Shown here: in pieces, positions 1 to 7,529 of the stretch | How positions within the stretch are numbered: the stretch's first letter is position 1 | Layout: each line of letters begins with the position of its first letter | Assembly (NCBI GenBank): GCA_001770015.1 | Contig: MEQB01000054.1 | Location: forward strand, 1-35,742 | DNA length: 35,742 nt | Direction: 5' to 3' | DNA from: Bdellovibrionales bacterium RIFOXYC1_FULL_37_79 | Lineage (GTDB): Bacteria > Bdellovibrionota > Bacteriovoracia > Bacteriovoracales > Bacteriovoracaceae | Notes under the pieces: model-generated | What the model saw: the letters and a program-made list of their open reading frames with translations, nothing else | Database searches by the model: none | What the model was told of the DNA's origin: nothing | Position numbers and translations under genes: made by a program

Positions 1-113
1 GTTTTTAATTTTGCCACAGGGAAATCATGCCATAGGAAAAATTAAAGGCCACGCTGCATGGCCCAATAAAAACTAAATACTTATGGGTAAAAGAAAGGGT
101 TTGGCGCACTTTG

Positions 114-144
114 TGGACAAAATCATTGATTTAATTTTTATACT
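114..144 (+). promoter_or_regulatory. Candidate sigma-70-type promoter for the TIGR02147 gene
   Basis: TGGACA at 114-119 and TATACT at 139-144 resemble -35 and -10 boxes, but the 19 bp spacer is longer than ideal. It lies 18 bp upstream of the start codon at 162, leaving a very short leader with no good Shine-Dalgarno sequence. The rest of 1-161 holds no gene I can support; a short GGCCA/TGGCC hairpin sits at 47-63. Confidence 0.3.
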
Positions 145-161
145 CTGATAAAAGTGACGGC

Positions 162-953
162 ATGAATACAAATGAAACATTTTATCTCGAAAAACTAAAA
201 AGCGAATTTTCGTTAAGACAACGATACAACTCAAACTATTCTCTGCGGGCTTTTGCCAGGGATCTAAAAATTGACTCGTCAAATTTAAGCGCTATTTTAA
301 GAAATAAGAGAAATTTACCAACTCGAAGAGCTAAAAGTATTGCAGATGTCCTCAAGCTATCTCCCAAAGAAATGGCTCTTTTTATAGGAAGTACATATAG
401 AAAAAAAATGACCTTGGATAAAATCAAAATAATTAAAGAGAGTAAGCGATATCTTTTAGACGAATCATATTATCATGTGATTGCAGAATGGGAGCATTAT
501 GCTTTTTTACAATTGCTAAAAGTTGATGGTTTTAAACATAATATTGAGTGGATTGCAAAACGGTTAGGAATTTCCAAAGATAGGGCGAACATTGTTATTA
601 ATAATTTGCTTCGTCTTAAAATGATAGAACTTAAAAAAGATGGAACTTATCATCGAATTACAGCAGCATTAGAAACATCAGAAGACATCGAATCCAGGGC
701 CTTACAAAAGTCTCATATCGAAAACCTTGAATTAGCAAAAGTGAAACTAGAAAAAACTGAAGTTACAAAACGTGATTATAGTTCAATTACATTTGCAGTT
801 GATCCAAAAAAAATACCTGAGGCAAAGGCCATTATTAGAGAATTCCAAGAAAAACTTTATACCCTGATGAGTGTTTCAAATCCCAAAGAAGTTTATATAT
901 TTTCTAGTCAACTATTTCCTACAACAAATATGGAGTATCAAAATGAAAAATAA
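162..953 (+). CDS. TIGR02147 family protein (putative DNA-binding regulator)
   Basis: This 263-residue soluble protein resembles the TIGR02147 family, which is expanded in Bdellovibrio and Fibrobacter relatives. Residues about 20-75 look like an Xre/Cro-type helix-turn-helix (SLRAFARDLKIDSSNLSAIL). Residues about 105-160 look like a second winged-helix segment (WIAKRLGISKDRANIVINNL). The C-terminal part (SSITFAVDPKKIPEAKAII) matches the usual family ending. Its last 11 bases overlap the start of the next gene (943), so the two are almost certainly co-transcribed and translationally coupled. A role as regulator of its secreted partner is inferred from this arrangement and from the HTH-like segments. 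I am confident of the family and have no evidence for the target genes. Confidence 0.8.
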   Translation: MNTNETFYLEKLKSEFSLRQRYNSNYSLRAFARDLKIDSSNLSAILRNKRNLPTRRAKSIADVLKLSPKEMALFIGSTYRKKMTLDKIKIIKESKRYLLDESYYHVIAEWEHYAFLQLLKVDGFKHNIEWIAKRLGISKDRANIVINNLLRLKMIELKKDGTYHRITAALETSEDIESRALQKSHIENLELAKVKLEKTEVTKRDYSSITFAVDPKKIPEAKAIIREFQEKLYTLMSVSNPKEVYIFSSQLFPTTNMEYQNEK

Positions 954-2379
954 AATAATTATTTTTTCAGCATTATTATTTTCACTTTCCTCGTTTGCTG
1001 AACTTGATAGAAAGGGCAACGGCGGTGATGGTGTGGTTTGCTATGACGATCAGAAAAATATCTTATCTGTCACTCTATTAGATTTATATGAAAGATCATT
1101 GGGTCGTGAAATGGGGAATGCAACAAGCTGGCAACAAAAATTACAATATGTTCTTAACAATATTAATGAATACGACTATTTCAGAGGAAAACTCTACGAA
1201 AAATGGCTTACAGAATTTGATAATGAGGCAAGCTTTAGAGATGGTATAGAGTTATCAGATATTTCAGACTCAAATCACATCACTATTCCAAAAGGATGTA
1301 AGATTGAGCAGCTCGCAATCCAGATAGAACCCAAATTTGAAGGGGATTTTCGTTATACAATTAACAATGATCTATGGTCGCATATGGATGCCGAAAATAG
1401 AGCTGGATTAATTTTACATGAATTTGTTTACCGAGAAGCGATTGGTTATAATCATCAGGACAGTATTTCAACACGTTTTCTTACCGCTTATTTTATTGCA
1501 AACCGTCTGAAAAATAAAAATGACAAGGAACGTTTTGAGTTTTATAAAAACGCAAATTTTCTTAAAATGTCCGTAGTTATGAACGCTCAATGGTTAGAAA
1601 TAAAACTTGGCCACTTTGAAATTAATGAGTGGACTAATAAAGAGTTTATTGTTTGGCATAATACCAAATTTTTTCAAACCAATAAATTAGAAGAAGCTTA
1701 CTTATCAGATGGATTCTTCAAAGCAGATAATGATGTCTTTTACCCAGGATATGGCCTTACCAATTTTTATGAAAATGAAAAAGTTAGTTACTCCAAACAA
1801 CTAATTCCAAAAGAGATTAAATATGGCAACCTAAATTTAATTTTAAAGAGTAATATCGATAATAATACTGTTGAATACTTTTTTGACGAGAACGGAAAAA
1901 TCAGCCACCTGAAATTTAGTGATAATTTTAGTGGATGGAATACTCATCCTTCTTCCAAGTTTAGTATAGAGAATATTTCTCCTTTTGAATCATTTTCTAT
2001 TGAGTCTGGATTTGATAGTATCTATTTTAATAGCAATAAAACAGTAGCTAAAATAATATTTAATTATTCAAGTTCAATCAGCACAACATATAAAAATAAA
2101 AAAATTAAAGTAAGTGACTTCAAAGAAGTAAAATTTGACTATGAAATTAAAGATGTTGTTTTTTTTCCTGATACCTATAACAGATGGGAAACAAAGGTAA
2201 AAATCAATGATCAAGATTTAAAATTAAAGTTTGACACAATATCAATAAAAAACATATTTGAAAATCCTAATTTTGAATCCTTGAAATTTGAAGGAAGTAG
2301 CAATTCTCATTGGCAAACACAACAAAAAGCATATGATTTTCCCAATAAATTATTAATAATAAGTTATTCCAAAAACTAA
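943..2379 (+). CDS. Secreted protein with GNGGDGVVC motif and LHExxYREA segment
   Basis: The start at 943 is preferred over an in-frame ATG at 871. It has a GGAG-like site at 932-935, and it begins with a clean signal peptide of about 19 residues ending SSFA|EL; the earlier start would bury that signal. The mature protein opens with GNGGDGVVC (residues 25-33), a motif I associate with a family of exported proteins in Bdellovibrio relatives. LILHEFVYREA places His159-Glu160 in a helix like those of zinc peptidases, but no HExxH is present, so peptidase activity is uncertain. The remaining ~270 residues look beta-rich and I do not recognise them. The gene overlaps the upstream TIGR02147 gene by 11 bp and so forms a regulator/exported-protein pair. 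Confidence 0.75.
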   Translation: MKNKIIIFSALLFSLSSFAELDRKGNGGDGVVCYDDQKNILSVTLLDLYERSLGREMGNATSWQQKLQYVLNNINEYDYFRGKLYEKWLTEFDNEASFRDGIELSDISDSNHITIPKGCKIEQLAIQIEPKFEGDFRYTINNDLWSHMDAENRAGLILHEFVYREAIGYNHQDSISTRFLTAYFIANRLKNKNDKERFEFYKNANFLKMSVVMNAQWLEIKLGHFEINEWTNKEFIVWHNTKFFQTNKLEEAYLSDGFFKADNDVFYPGYGLTNFYENEKVSYSKQLIPKEIKYGNLNLILKSNIDNNTVEYFFDENGKISHLKFSDNFSGWNTHPSSKFSIENISPFESFSIESGFDSIYFNSNKTVAKIIFNYSSSISTTYKNKKIKVSDFKEVKFDYEIKDVVFFPDTYNRWETKVKINDQDLKLKFDTISIKNIFENPNFESLKFEGSSNSHWQTQQKAYDFPNKLLIISYSKN

Positions 2380-2436
2380 ATATGTCTAATGCCACTGATA
2401 TTAAAAATGTCATCTTAAATTTAAACCAAACCAGGT

Positions 2437-3123
2437 TTATTGTTCTAGTTGATAATTTTTAATCAAACTTTTGATTCTTTTTACCAATATCTGATCTGGC
2501 TCGATAAATCGAAGCGACACCCTGGTAACCTTGTAGCTATATTTTTGATTTATTTGAGGATCAACCACATCAATGGATTGGATCTTCCCAGAGATTTCAT
2601 TTTTTTCCCGACCAATGTACAAGTTTATAAATGGAATGACATCACCTTTTTTAAAGCCATATTTCTCCATCGCCGACAGTATAATTGAAAAACCGCCAAT
2701 GCCTAAATCGAAGCAATTTTTTTTATACTTTCTTTTATCAAACTCAAATTCAACTTCCACAACCGAAGAAAACTCCTCGGTTCGGGGAATTTCTCGCCTG
2801 TCATTCAAATAAAGTTTTTCCGGCCATGAAATAACCAGCTCTTCTTTAAGCATTTTTAATTCAGAGATAAAATATATTGATTTATCCGGAATATAAAAGT
2901 TCAACTTACCCATTCCCGTGACCATATCCGCTAGATAATAAGCTGATCCTTCGGTGGGTTTGCAGGTTATATATTTTTTGATTTTATTATAATTCTCCAA
3001 TACCACCTCTGCCTTGGTGATTGAATCATTATGACAATTCCATACATAAAGCTTGGTATCAGCTTTTTTTAACCCCTGCAAAATACCTTCCAAACCGGCA
3101 ATATCAATTTCTTCAAATTTCAC
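2437..3123 (-). CDS. PilZ-like domain protein
   Basis: This is a 228-residue protein. The C-terminal half (from about residue 105) has PilZ features: an RxxxR element (Arg110-Glu-Ile-Pro-Arg114) and, about 25 residues later, DLGIGGFSI (139-147) at the place of the (D/N)xSxxG motif, with Gly where Ser is usual. PilZ domains bind cyclic-di-GMP and often act on motility. The N-terminal ~100 residues could be a YcgR-like or unrelated partner domain. An AAGGA site lies about 9 bases upstream of the ATG. The gene is downstream of two flagellin genes on the same strand but separated from them by a strong hairpin/T-run, so it probably has its own promoter. c-di-GMP binding is plausible but unproven because of the Ser-to-Gly change. 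Confidence 0.65.
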   Translation of the reverse strand: MKFEEIDIAGLEGILQGLKKADTKLYVWNCHNDSITKAEVVLENYNKIKKYITCKPTEGSAYYLADMVTGMGKLNFYIPDKSIYFISELKMLKEELVISWPEKLYLNDRREIPRTEEFSSVVEVEFEFDKRKYKKNCFDLGIGGFSIILSAMEKYGFKKGDVIPFINLYIGREKNEISGKIQSIDVVDPQINQKYSYKVTRVSLRFIEPDQILVKRIKSLIKNYQLEQ

Positions 3124-3177
3124 TTTTTTTCCTTTTATTTATTTTATCATCAGAACGATCTTAATTGTCAAAAAGCC

Positions 3178-3229
3178 AAAAAAAAAGCCATCCTCCCGGG
3201 CGAAATGCTTCGCCGGGGAGGATGGGCTT
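3178..3229 (-). terminator. Intrinsic terminator between flagellin gene 1 and the PilZ gene
   Basis: A long GC-rich hairpin has arms 3185-3204 and 3208-3229 (core CCATCCTCCC with GGGAGGATGG) and one or two bulges. On the minus strand it is followed by nine consecutive T residues (A's at 3178-3186 on the + strand). This is the classic form of a Rho-independent terminator. It would stop transcripts from the flagellin gene before they reach the PilZ gene. Confidence 0.75.
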
Positions 3230-3310
3230 AAATTAGCAAGGAATCGCTCCTCGCTCCTCTAACTCTATATTCTAACCAAGACAAAACTTGTTATTTTCTA
3301 ATTTAAAGCA

Positions 3311-3340
3311 ATCGGGTAGAGGACATTGCCTCTACCCGAT
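3311..3340 (-). terminator. Perfect 12-bp inverted repeat just after flagellin gene 1
   Basis: ATCGGGTAGAGG (3311-3322) and CCTCTACCCGAT (3329-3340) are perfectly complementary around a 6-base loop. The repeat begins 14 bases past the flagellin stop codon. There is no T-run after it on the minus strand, so it may be a 3'-end stabilising hairpin, with real termination at 3178-3229. Confidence 0.55.
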
Positions 3341-3353
3341 CGATCGTATTAAG

Positions 3354-4190
3354 TTATCCTACCAGCTTCATCGCTGCACTAGGAATTGAATTTGCTTGTG
3401 CTAATGTAGAAATTGCGGAATGTTTTACCAGAGACGTTGAGGCTAACTTGGCTGAAGCTTCTGCTACATCAACATCTTGAATTTTACTTCTAGCTGCATC
3501 TTGATTGATCGCCTGAACTTCAATATTACTTACGGTTGATTGTAATCTACTTTGAACAGCACCCATTTCTGAACGAAGGTTTACAATGCGATTAATCCCT
3601 TCATCAATAATGGCCATGGCGTCTTTTGCTGAATCCTTAGCGGCTACGTTACTACCTGCTACTCCAATAGCCTCACTGGTGGCATCAGCACTGTCGGCGT
3701 TATAGCTAATTATATTTTGTTCTCCGGCATAAGCTCCTACATGGAAGTCTAAATTTCCATTACCAACGTCTCCAGCTAAAAGTTTGGTGCCGTTGAATGT
3801 AGTTGACTGAGCTATCCTATCCATCTCAACAACGAGTTGTTGATATTCTTTATCCAAAAAACCTCTTTCATTGTCACCTAAAGTGTCAGAAGCAGCTTGG
3901 ACTGACAGCTCACGTAGTCTGGTTAAAATGTTGGTTGATTCGTTCAATCCACCTTCTGCAGTTTGCACTAATGAAATACCATCACTGGCATTTCTGGCAG
4001 CTTGCCTTAAACTTTTAGTCTGTGCTTCCAAATTGGTAGAAATACCAAGTCCGGCAGCATCGTCGGCAGCTTTGGTAATTCTTCTACCTGAAGAAAGTTG
4101 ATCCATTGTTGAATTGTTCTTTTCAGATACTTCTTTTAAATTTTTCTGAACTGTTTGAGATGCGATGTTTGTTGCGATTCTTAAGCCCAT
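3354..4190 (-). CDS. fliC: Flagellin (paralogue 1)
   Basis: This 278-residue flagellin has the conserved D0/D1 N-terminus (MGLRIATNIASQ; LSSGRRITKAADDAAGLGIS; LVQTAEGGLNE) and C-terminus (SRLQSTVSNIEVQ; ending AMKLVG). The variable centre is short, so only the core helices and a small D2-like part exist. Short flagellins of this length are typical of Bdellovibrio-type sheathed flagella. The ATG follows a GGAGGATCAA ribosome-binding site. It has its own sigma-28-type promoter (4247-4273) and a 5'-UTR hairpin (4218-4240). A second flagellin lies upstream in the same orientation behind a terminator, so the two are separate transcription units. It is exported by the flagellar type III apparatus and polymerises into the filament. 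The family call is certain; which numbered fliC this corresponds to is not. Confidence 0.95.
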   Translation of the reverse strand: MGLRIATNIASQTVQKNLKEVSEKNNSTMDQLSSGRRITKAADDAAGLGISTNLEAQTKSLRQAARNASDGISLVQTAEGGLNESTNILTRLRELSVQAASDTLGDNERGFLDKEYQQLVVEMDRIAQSTTFNGTKLLAGDVGNGNLDFHVGAYAGEQNIISYNADSADATSEAIGVAGSNVAAKDSAKDAMAIIDEGINRIVNLRSEMGAVQSRLQSTVSNIEVQAINQDAARSKIQDVDVAEASAKLASTSLVKHSAISTLAQANSIPSAAMKLVG

Positions 4191-4217
4191 TTGATCCTCC
4201 TGTAAATCTTAATTAAA

Positions 4218-4240
4218 TGTCCGACTATTTTCATCGGACA
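4218..4240 (-). promoter_or_regulatory. Hairpin at predicted 5' end of flagellin-1 mRNA
   Basis: TGTCCGA (4218-4224) and TCGGACA (4234-4240) form a 7-bp stem with a 9-base loop. Counting about seven bases past the -10 box at 4247, transcription should begin near 4240, so the stem would sit at or beside the first nucleotide of the mRNA. Such 5'-terminal stems protect some bacterial mRNAs from decay; that role here is inferred. Confidence 0.5.
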
Positions 4241-4246
4241 CTAACA

Positions 4247-4273
4247 TTATCGACACGGATCAATTTTACTTTA
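4247..4273 (-). promoter_or_regulatory. Sigma-28 (FliA)-type promoter of flagellin 1
   Basis: On the minus strand TAAAGTAA (4273-4266) is followed after 11 bases by GTCGATAA (4254-4247). The sigma-28 consensus is TAAAGTTT-N11-GCCGATAA, so spacing is exact and the -10 box has a single mismatch. It lies 57 bases upstream of the ATG, as expected for a late flagellar gene. Confidence 0.8.
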
Positions 4274-4376
4274 GTATTTTTGTCAACCTTTAATTTTTAT
4301 TTTTCAATTTTTAAAAGAATTCATGTGGTTAAGACAAATTATTTTTAATTAAAAGACTCGGGTATATACAAATAAT

Positions 4377-4390
4377 GGTCCTATAGGACC
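4377..4390. other. 14-bp perfect palindrome GGTCCTATAGGACC
   Basis: A perfect dyad with no spacer lies between the flagellin-2 terminator and the flagellin-1 promoter, about 100 bp upstream of that promoter. It could be a protein-binding site, but nothing else in the window carries the same sequence that I can see. Confidence 0.4.
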
Positions 4391-4395
4391 AAATC

Positions 4396-4428
4396 AAAAA
4401 CCCCACTATCCATTGCTGGTAGTGGGGT
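4396..4428 (-). terminator. Intrinsic terminator of flagellin 2
   Basis: On the minus strand ACCCCACTA (4428-4420) pairs with TAGTGGGGT (4408-4400), and TTTTT follows at once. It begins about 30 bases after the flagellin-2 stop codon and separates the two flagellin units. Confidence 0.85.
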
Positions 4429-4458
4429 CTAAAGAGACTAAAAGGTTTTAAGATATTC

Positions 4459-5292
4459 TTATGAAATCAATTTAAGGGCCATGGCACCGGCATTATTTGC
4501 TTGGGCCAATACCGCCACACCTGAATTAGAAAGAATGTTAGCCTTTTGTAATTCAGAGCTGGTTTGCGCCACATCGGTATCCCTTATTCTTGAATTCGCT
4601 TGGGATAAATTTTCATTTTGTATTTCTAAATTTGTAATAGTTGATTGTAATCTATTTTGAAGAGCCCCTAAATTGGCCCGATTACCATTCAAATGATTAA
4701 TCGCCAGATCAATTGATTCCAGATTATTCCTGGCTCCTTCTTTAGTTAGTACGTTCATGCTTTTCACACCAAGCGCTTCACCGGTAGCACTGGTTTTACT
4801 GATATCATATGACAATCTGTCATGATCTGGATTATTGTTAATTCCTATCTGGAAATCCAGTTTATCTCCTGTTCCATTAATAAGTTGTTTTCCGTTGAAT
4901 TGAGTGGATGCTGCAATTCGATCTACTTCTTGAGTCAGATTTTGAAATTCCATATCAGAAAATTTTCTTTCTGGATCACCAATTGTATCTGAAGCAGTTT
5001 GCACAGATAATTCTCTCAATCTGACCAGAATACTTGATATTTCATTAAGTCCGCCTTCAGCGGTTTGAATAAGTGATACTCCATCGCTGGCGTTTCTAGA
5101 TGCTTGTTGAGTACCCCTGATTTGTGCTTTTAATTTTTCACTGATAGCAAGTCCGGCGGCATCGTCGGCTGCCATGTTGATTCTTGACCCTGAAGCCATT
5201 TTTCCAATTTCGCTTGATTGTTTTTTGGTTACTTCTTTTAAATTTCTTTGTGCTGAAAGTGACTGGACGTTTGTGTTAATTCTTAAACCCAT
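4459..5292 (-). CDS. fliC: Flagellin (paralogue 2)
   Basis: This 277-residue flagellin is nearly the same length as paralogue 1, with conserved N-terminal (MGLRINTNVQSLSAQRNL; NMAADDAAGLAISEKLK; LIQTAEGGLNEI) and C-terminal (NRLQSTITNLEIQ; AMALKLIS) helices. The start at 5292 is chosen over an in-frame codon 34 triplets upstream. It matches the invariant flagellin start MGLRI, follows a GAGGAG site, and the upstream extension lies in the 5'-UTR downstream of a sigma-28-type promoter. The two paralogues differ most in the middle third and may assemble at different positions along one filament, as in Bdellovibrio relatives with several flagellins; that is inference. Confidence 0.95.
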   Translation of the reverse strand: MGLRINTNVQSLSAQRNLKEVTKKQSSEIGKMASGSRINMAADDAAGLAISEKLKAQIRGTQQASRNASDGVSLIQTAEGGLNEISSILVRLRELSVQTASDTIGDPERKFSDMEFQNLTQEVDRIAASTQFNGKQLINGTGDKLDFQIGINNNPDHDRLSYDISKTSATGEALGVKSMNVLTKEGARNNLESIDLAINHLNGNRANLGALQNRLQSTITNLEIQNENLSQANSRIRDTDVAQTSSELQKANILSNSGVAVLAQANNAGAMALKLIS

Positions 5293-5368
5293 ATAATCTC
5301 CTCGAATCGTTGTTAATCGACCTCCTTGTTTATTGTTGTTTTTCAAACGACCGTGTTTGATTTTTGGT

Positions 5369-5394
5369 GTGAAGCCTACCCCAAGTAGCTTCAC
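5369..5394 (-). promoter_or_regulatory. Hairpin at predicted 5' end of flagellin-2 mRNA
   Basis: On the minus strand GTGAAGC-TAC pairs with GTA-G-GCTTCAC, a ten-pair stem with one bulged G and a TTGGG loop. It starts at 5394, about where transcription from the -10 box at 5400-5407 should begin. The placement is the same as in flagellin 1, but the stem sequence is unrelated. Confidence 0.5.
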
Positions 5395-5399
5395 TTGAT

Positions 5400-5426
5400 G
5401 TTTCGGCGCCCTTGTAAAATACTTTA
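5400..5426 (-). promoter_or_regulatory. Sigma-28 (FliA)-type promoter of flagellin 2
   Basis: On the minus strand TAAAGTAT (5426-5419), an 11-base spacer, then GCCGAAAC (5407-5400). Spacing matches the sigma-28 consensus exactly; the -10 box keeps GCCGA and departs at two of its last three bases. It lies about 108 bases upstream of the ATG, so the leader is long. No gene occupies 5427-5536. Confidence 0.7.
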
Positions 5427-5536
5427 GTAAAACTTAGGAAAAAATTGCCTTTTTTTTCAGCAAGGCCGACAATAACTCTCCGGTATTCCAACGAACTGGT
5501 TGATAACACGTTGTCTCTATAGTGAAAGTAATTTGA

Positions 5537-5998
5537 TCAGGTATTCTTTCTGATTTTTTCAATGAGCTTGGTGGTTGATTTACCCTCTTTAAATGACAAA
5601 CTTTTTACTTCTCCACCCTTTTTTAAAACAATATCAGACCCAACTATCTCGCTGATCTGCCAATCGCCGCCTTTTACCAATATATCAGGCCCAATAGCCT
5701 TAATCAGTTCGTAGGGAGTATCTTGCGAAAAAATTTCAACACAATCAACGGCCCTTAAATTTTCCAGCAGGTATTTGCGATCTTCCTCATTATTAATTGG
5801 ACGGTCACTTCCTTTGAGTTGTTTTATGCTGCTATCGGAGTTCAATCCCACGATCAAAAAATCACCCAAGGCCTTGGCCTCATTTAAATACATAATATGA
5901 CCGCTATGAAGTATATCAAAACAGCCATTGGTAAATACCATTTTTTTGGATCTATTTTTTGACAGGAATTCTTTGGTTTTTTTGGAAAGCTCAAACAT
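5537..5998 (-). CDS. rfaE2: D-glycero-beta-D-manno-heptose 1-phosphate adenylyltransferase (RfaE2/HldE C-terminal type)
   Basis: This 153-residue nucleotidyltransferase carries the cytidylyltransferase-like HxGH motif in TNGCFDILHSGH (residues 23-34) and the typical continuation DFLIVGLNSDSSIKQLKG. Near the C-terminus it has KGGDW and KSTTKLIEKI, in place of the usual GxSTTxII. It is the stand-alone form of the second half of HldE and makes ADP-heptose from heptose-1-phosphate and ATP in the cytoplasm for lipopolysaccharide inner core. It starts 5 bases after the RDD gene stops, so the two are in one operon. The kinase half (RfaE1) is not in this window. Other small cytidylyltransferases share the fold, but the motif spacing and C-terminus favour this assignment. 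Confidence 0.88.
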   Translation of the reverse strand: MFELSKKTKEFLSKNRSKKMVFTNGCFDILHSGHIMYLNEAKALGDFLIVGLNSDSSIKQLKGSDRPINNEEDRKYLLENLRAVDCVEIFSQDTPYELIKAIGPDILVKGGDWQISEIVGSDIVLKKGGEVKSLSFKEGKSTTKLIEKIRKNT

Positions 5999-6003
5999 AA
6001 TTA

Positions 6004-6732
6004 TTAGTTATTGTTCATAATGACTTTCGTATCAGATATTTTGCCATGAAAATCAATATAAAGGGGAACACACAAAGCTAAAAATGAAGCGGCAGAGACC
6101 AGTGATCGGATAAATGTATCCTTAAGGGTAAGATTTGCTCCATTAGTCCTAACCAAACGGATATTTAAAAGATATTTTCCAGGGGTGATAAAAAAGTCCA
6201 TAATGGAAAAATATAAAACATAATAACAAACAAACATGATGATAGAAAAAATAATCATATCTTTAAAAGATATAAGATTTAAAAAATCATTCAGCTTCAT
6301 TCCAGGAACCACGGCAGAGAAAATCATAGTGACTGACATAAAGGCAAAAATCACCAAAACATCAATTAGCCAGGCTGAAATTTGAATTCGTACCGGAGCC
6401 AATTGAATAACATCCGCCTGATTTTCTTGTACCGTTTCCTCTTTTTTGATATTTAACTTCTTCTCAAAAACATCCAAATAAGAACTGGCATCAAACATCT
6501 TTTCTTTTAATTGATTTTTTTGAGTTGCCGCTGACTCCACTATCCTATTTACATTTTTGCCGGTTTTTAGAACTCTTTTATCTCTTTCATGATTAAAACC
6601 AAGACCAGTAGTAAGCGGAGTAAAATTAAAATCATCCGAATCAAAATCAACAGGTTCCTTACCAAGGTCAAATTCTATAATTGGTTGCTTATTTGGATTC
6701 TTTTCAACAGCAGTATCTGAGTTGTTGATCAT
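6004..6732 (-). CDS. RDD family membrane protein
   Basis: This is a 242-residue protein. The first ~125 residues are soluble, charged and probably disordered. A hydrophobic C-terminal half follows, starting with PVRIQISAWLIDVLVIFAFM, the Arg...Asp signature of RDD domains, and further membrane segments near residues 160-185 and 205-225. The segment ITPGKYLLNIRLVRTNG is the conserved mid-domain loop of the family. RDD proteins are inner-membrane proteins, some linked to ion transport, mostly of unknown function. The ATG follows GAGGG at good spacing. The gene sits between rsmE (83-base gap) and rfaE2 (5-base gap). The long acidic N-terminal extension is unusual for small RDD proteins. Confidence 0.8.
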   Translation of the reverse strand: MINNSDTAVEKNPNKQPIIEFDLGKEPVDFDSDDFNFTPLTTGLGFNHERDKRVLKTGKNVNRIVESAATQKNQLKEKMFDASSYLDVFEKKLNIKKEETVQENQADVIQLAPVRIQISAWLIDVLVIFAFMSVTMIFSAVVPGMKLNDFLNLISFKDMIIFSIIMFVCYYVLYFSIMDFFITPGKYLLNIRLVRTNGANLTLKDTFIRSLVSAASFLALCVPLYIDFHGKISDTKVIMNNN

Positions 6733-6815
6733 AGCTTACCCTCAAAAATTATTGTCTCTTAAATAATAGTATCATAATAAAACTGATGAGTAAGCTCAAT
6801 TATTATTTCTTAACA

Positions 6816-7529
6816 CTAGCCCTGTGCGTCTTTGAAACCCAGTAAATAACCCAAGGCCACATTAACTGCCGTTGGCGCTCTCATGATTGGAAGATCCATT
6901 TTCAACAAATTAACATTAGCGAGAACATTGATTGCTTTCTCTTCACTTTCAGAAAAACCCCCTTCCGGACCGATTAACATAAGATTTTTTTTACCAAAAT
7001 TAATTTTTTTTTGATCACACTTGATCTTGGTGGAAAAGGCAAAGACGTAATCGTAACCGCTGACAATCTCAATCAACGTTTCAAATTCTATGGTTTTTTG
7101 AAGTACTGGAAGATAAGGATTGTTTGATTGAACTAGGGCCGTTTCAATTATTTTATCTGTTCTTTCCTCAGATAAGAATATTTTCTGGGAAAACTCACTT
7201 TTTACTTGAATGATATTGGATATCCCCATTTCCACGGAGGATTTTAAAATCGACTCATAAGCTTCTTTTTTTGGTAAACAAAGAGCCAAATCCATCCAGG
7301 TGTTTTTTTCCTTGAAATTTATTTTAACCACTTTCAAAAATGCAGATTTGTTAGTGGCCTTCTCCAGTTGTGTGATAATCTCCAGGCCATTTCCATTTAG
7401 TACCATTATCTGCTCACCTGCTTTGATTCTGGCGACGTTAAGCAAATGATGAAGACATTCACCTTTTAATTCAAAAATCTCTCCCGCTTTTAACATTTCA
7501 TTAATTGATTGATCAAATACCGCTCTCAT
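6816..7529 (-). CDS. rsmE: 16S rRNA (uracil1498-N3)-methyltransferase
   Basis: RsmE methylates U1498 of 16S rRNA using S-adenosylmethionine; it is a SPOUT-class enzyme. The signature IGPEGGFSESEE lies at about residues 186-197, followed by a motif-3 region (MRAPTAVNVALGYLLG). The N-terminal ~70 residues form the expected PUA-like domain (LKGECLHHLLNVARIKAGEQ). I place the start at 7529 (protein MRAVFDQS, 237 residues). It overlaps the prmA stop as TGATG, has an AGGA site, and matches the normal RsmE N-terminus. An in-frame ATG at 7559 would add ten residues. Usual family length is about 240 residues, which fits. Confidence 0.92.
   Translation of the reverse strand: MRAVFDQSINEMLKAGEIFELKGECLHHLLNVARIKAGEQIMVLNGNGLEIITQLEKATNKSAFLKVVKINFKEKNTWMDLALCLPKKEAYESILKSSVEMGISNIIQVKSEFSQKIFLSEERTDKIIETALVQSNNPYLPVLQKTIEFETLIEIVSGYDYVFAFSTKIKCDQKKINFGKKNLMLIGPEGGFSESEEKAINVLANVNLLKMDLPIMRAPTAVNVALGYLLGFKDAQG

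Noticed and set aside
47-63. Hairpin GGCCA/TGGCC near the window start as a terminator
   Set aside because: The T-rich side faces the minus strand, where no gene reads into it; the stem is only five pairs.
2422-2439. TAAACC/GGTTTA hairpin between convergent genes
   Set aside because: Short, AT-rich, without a T-run and overlapping the PilZ gene stop; too weak to call a terminator.
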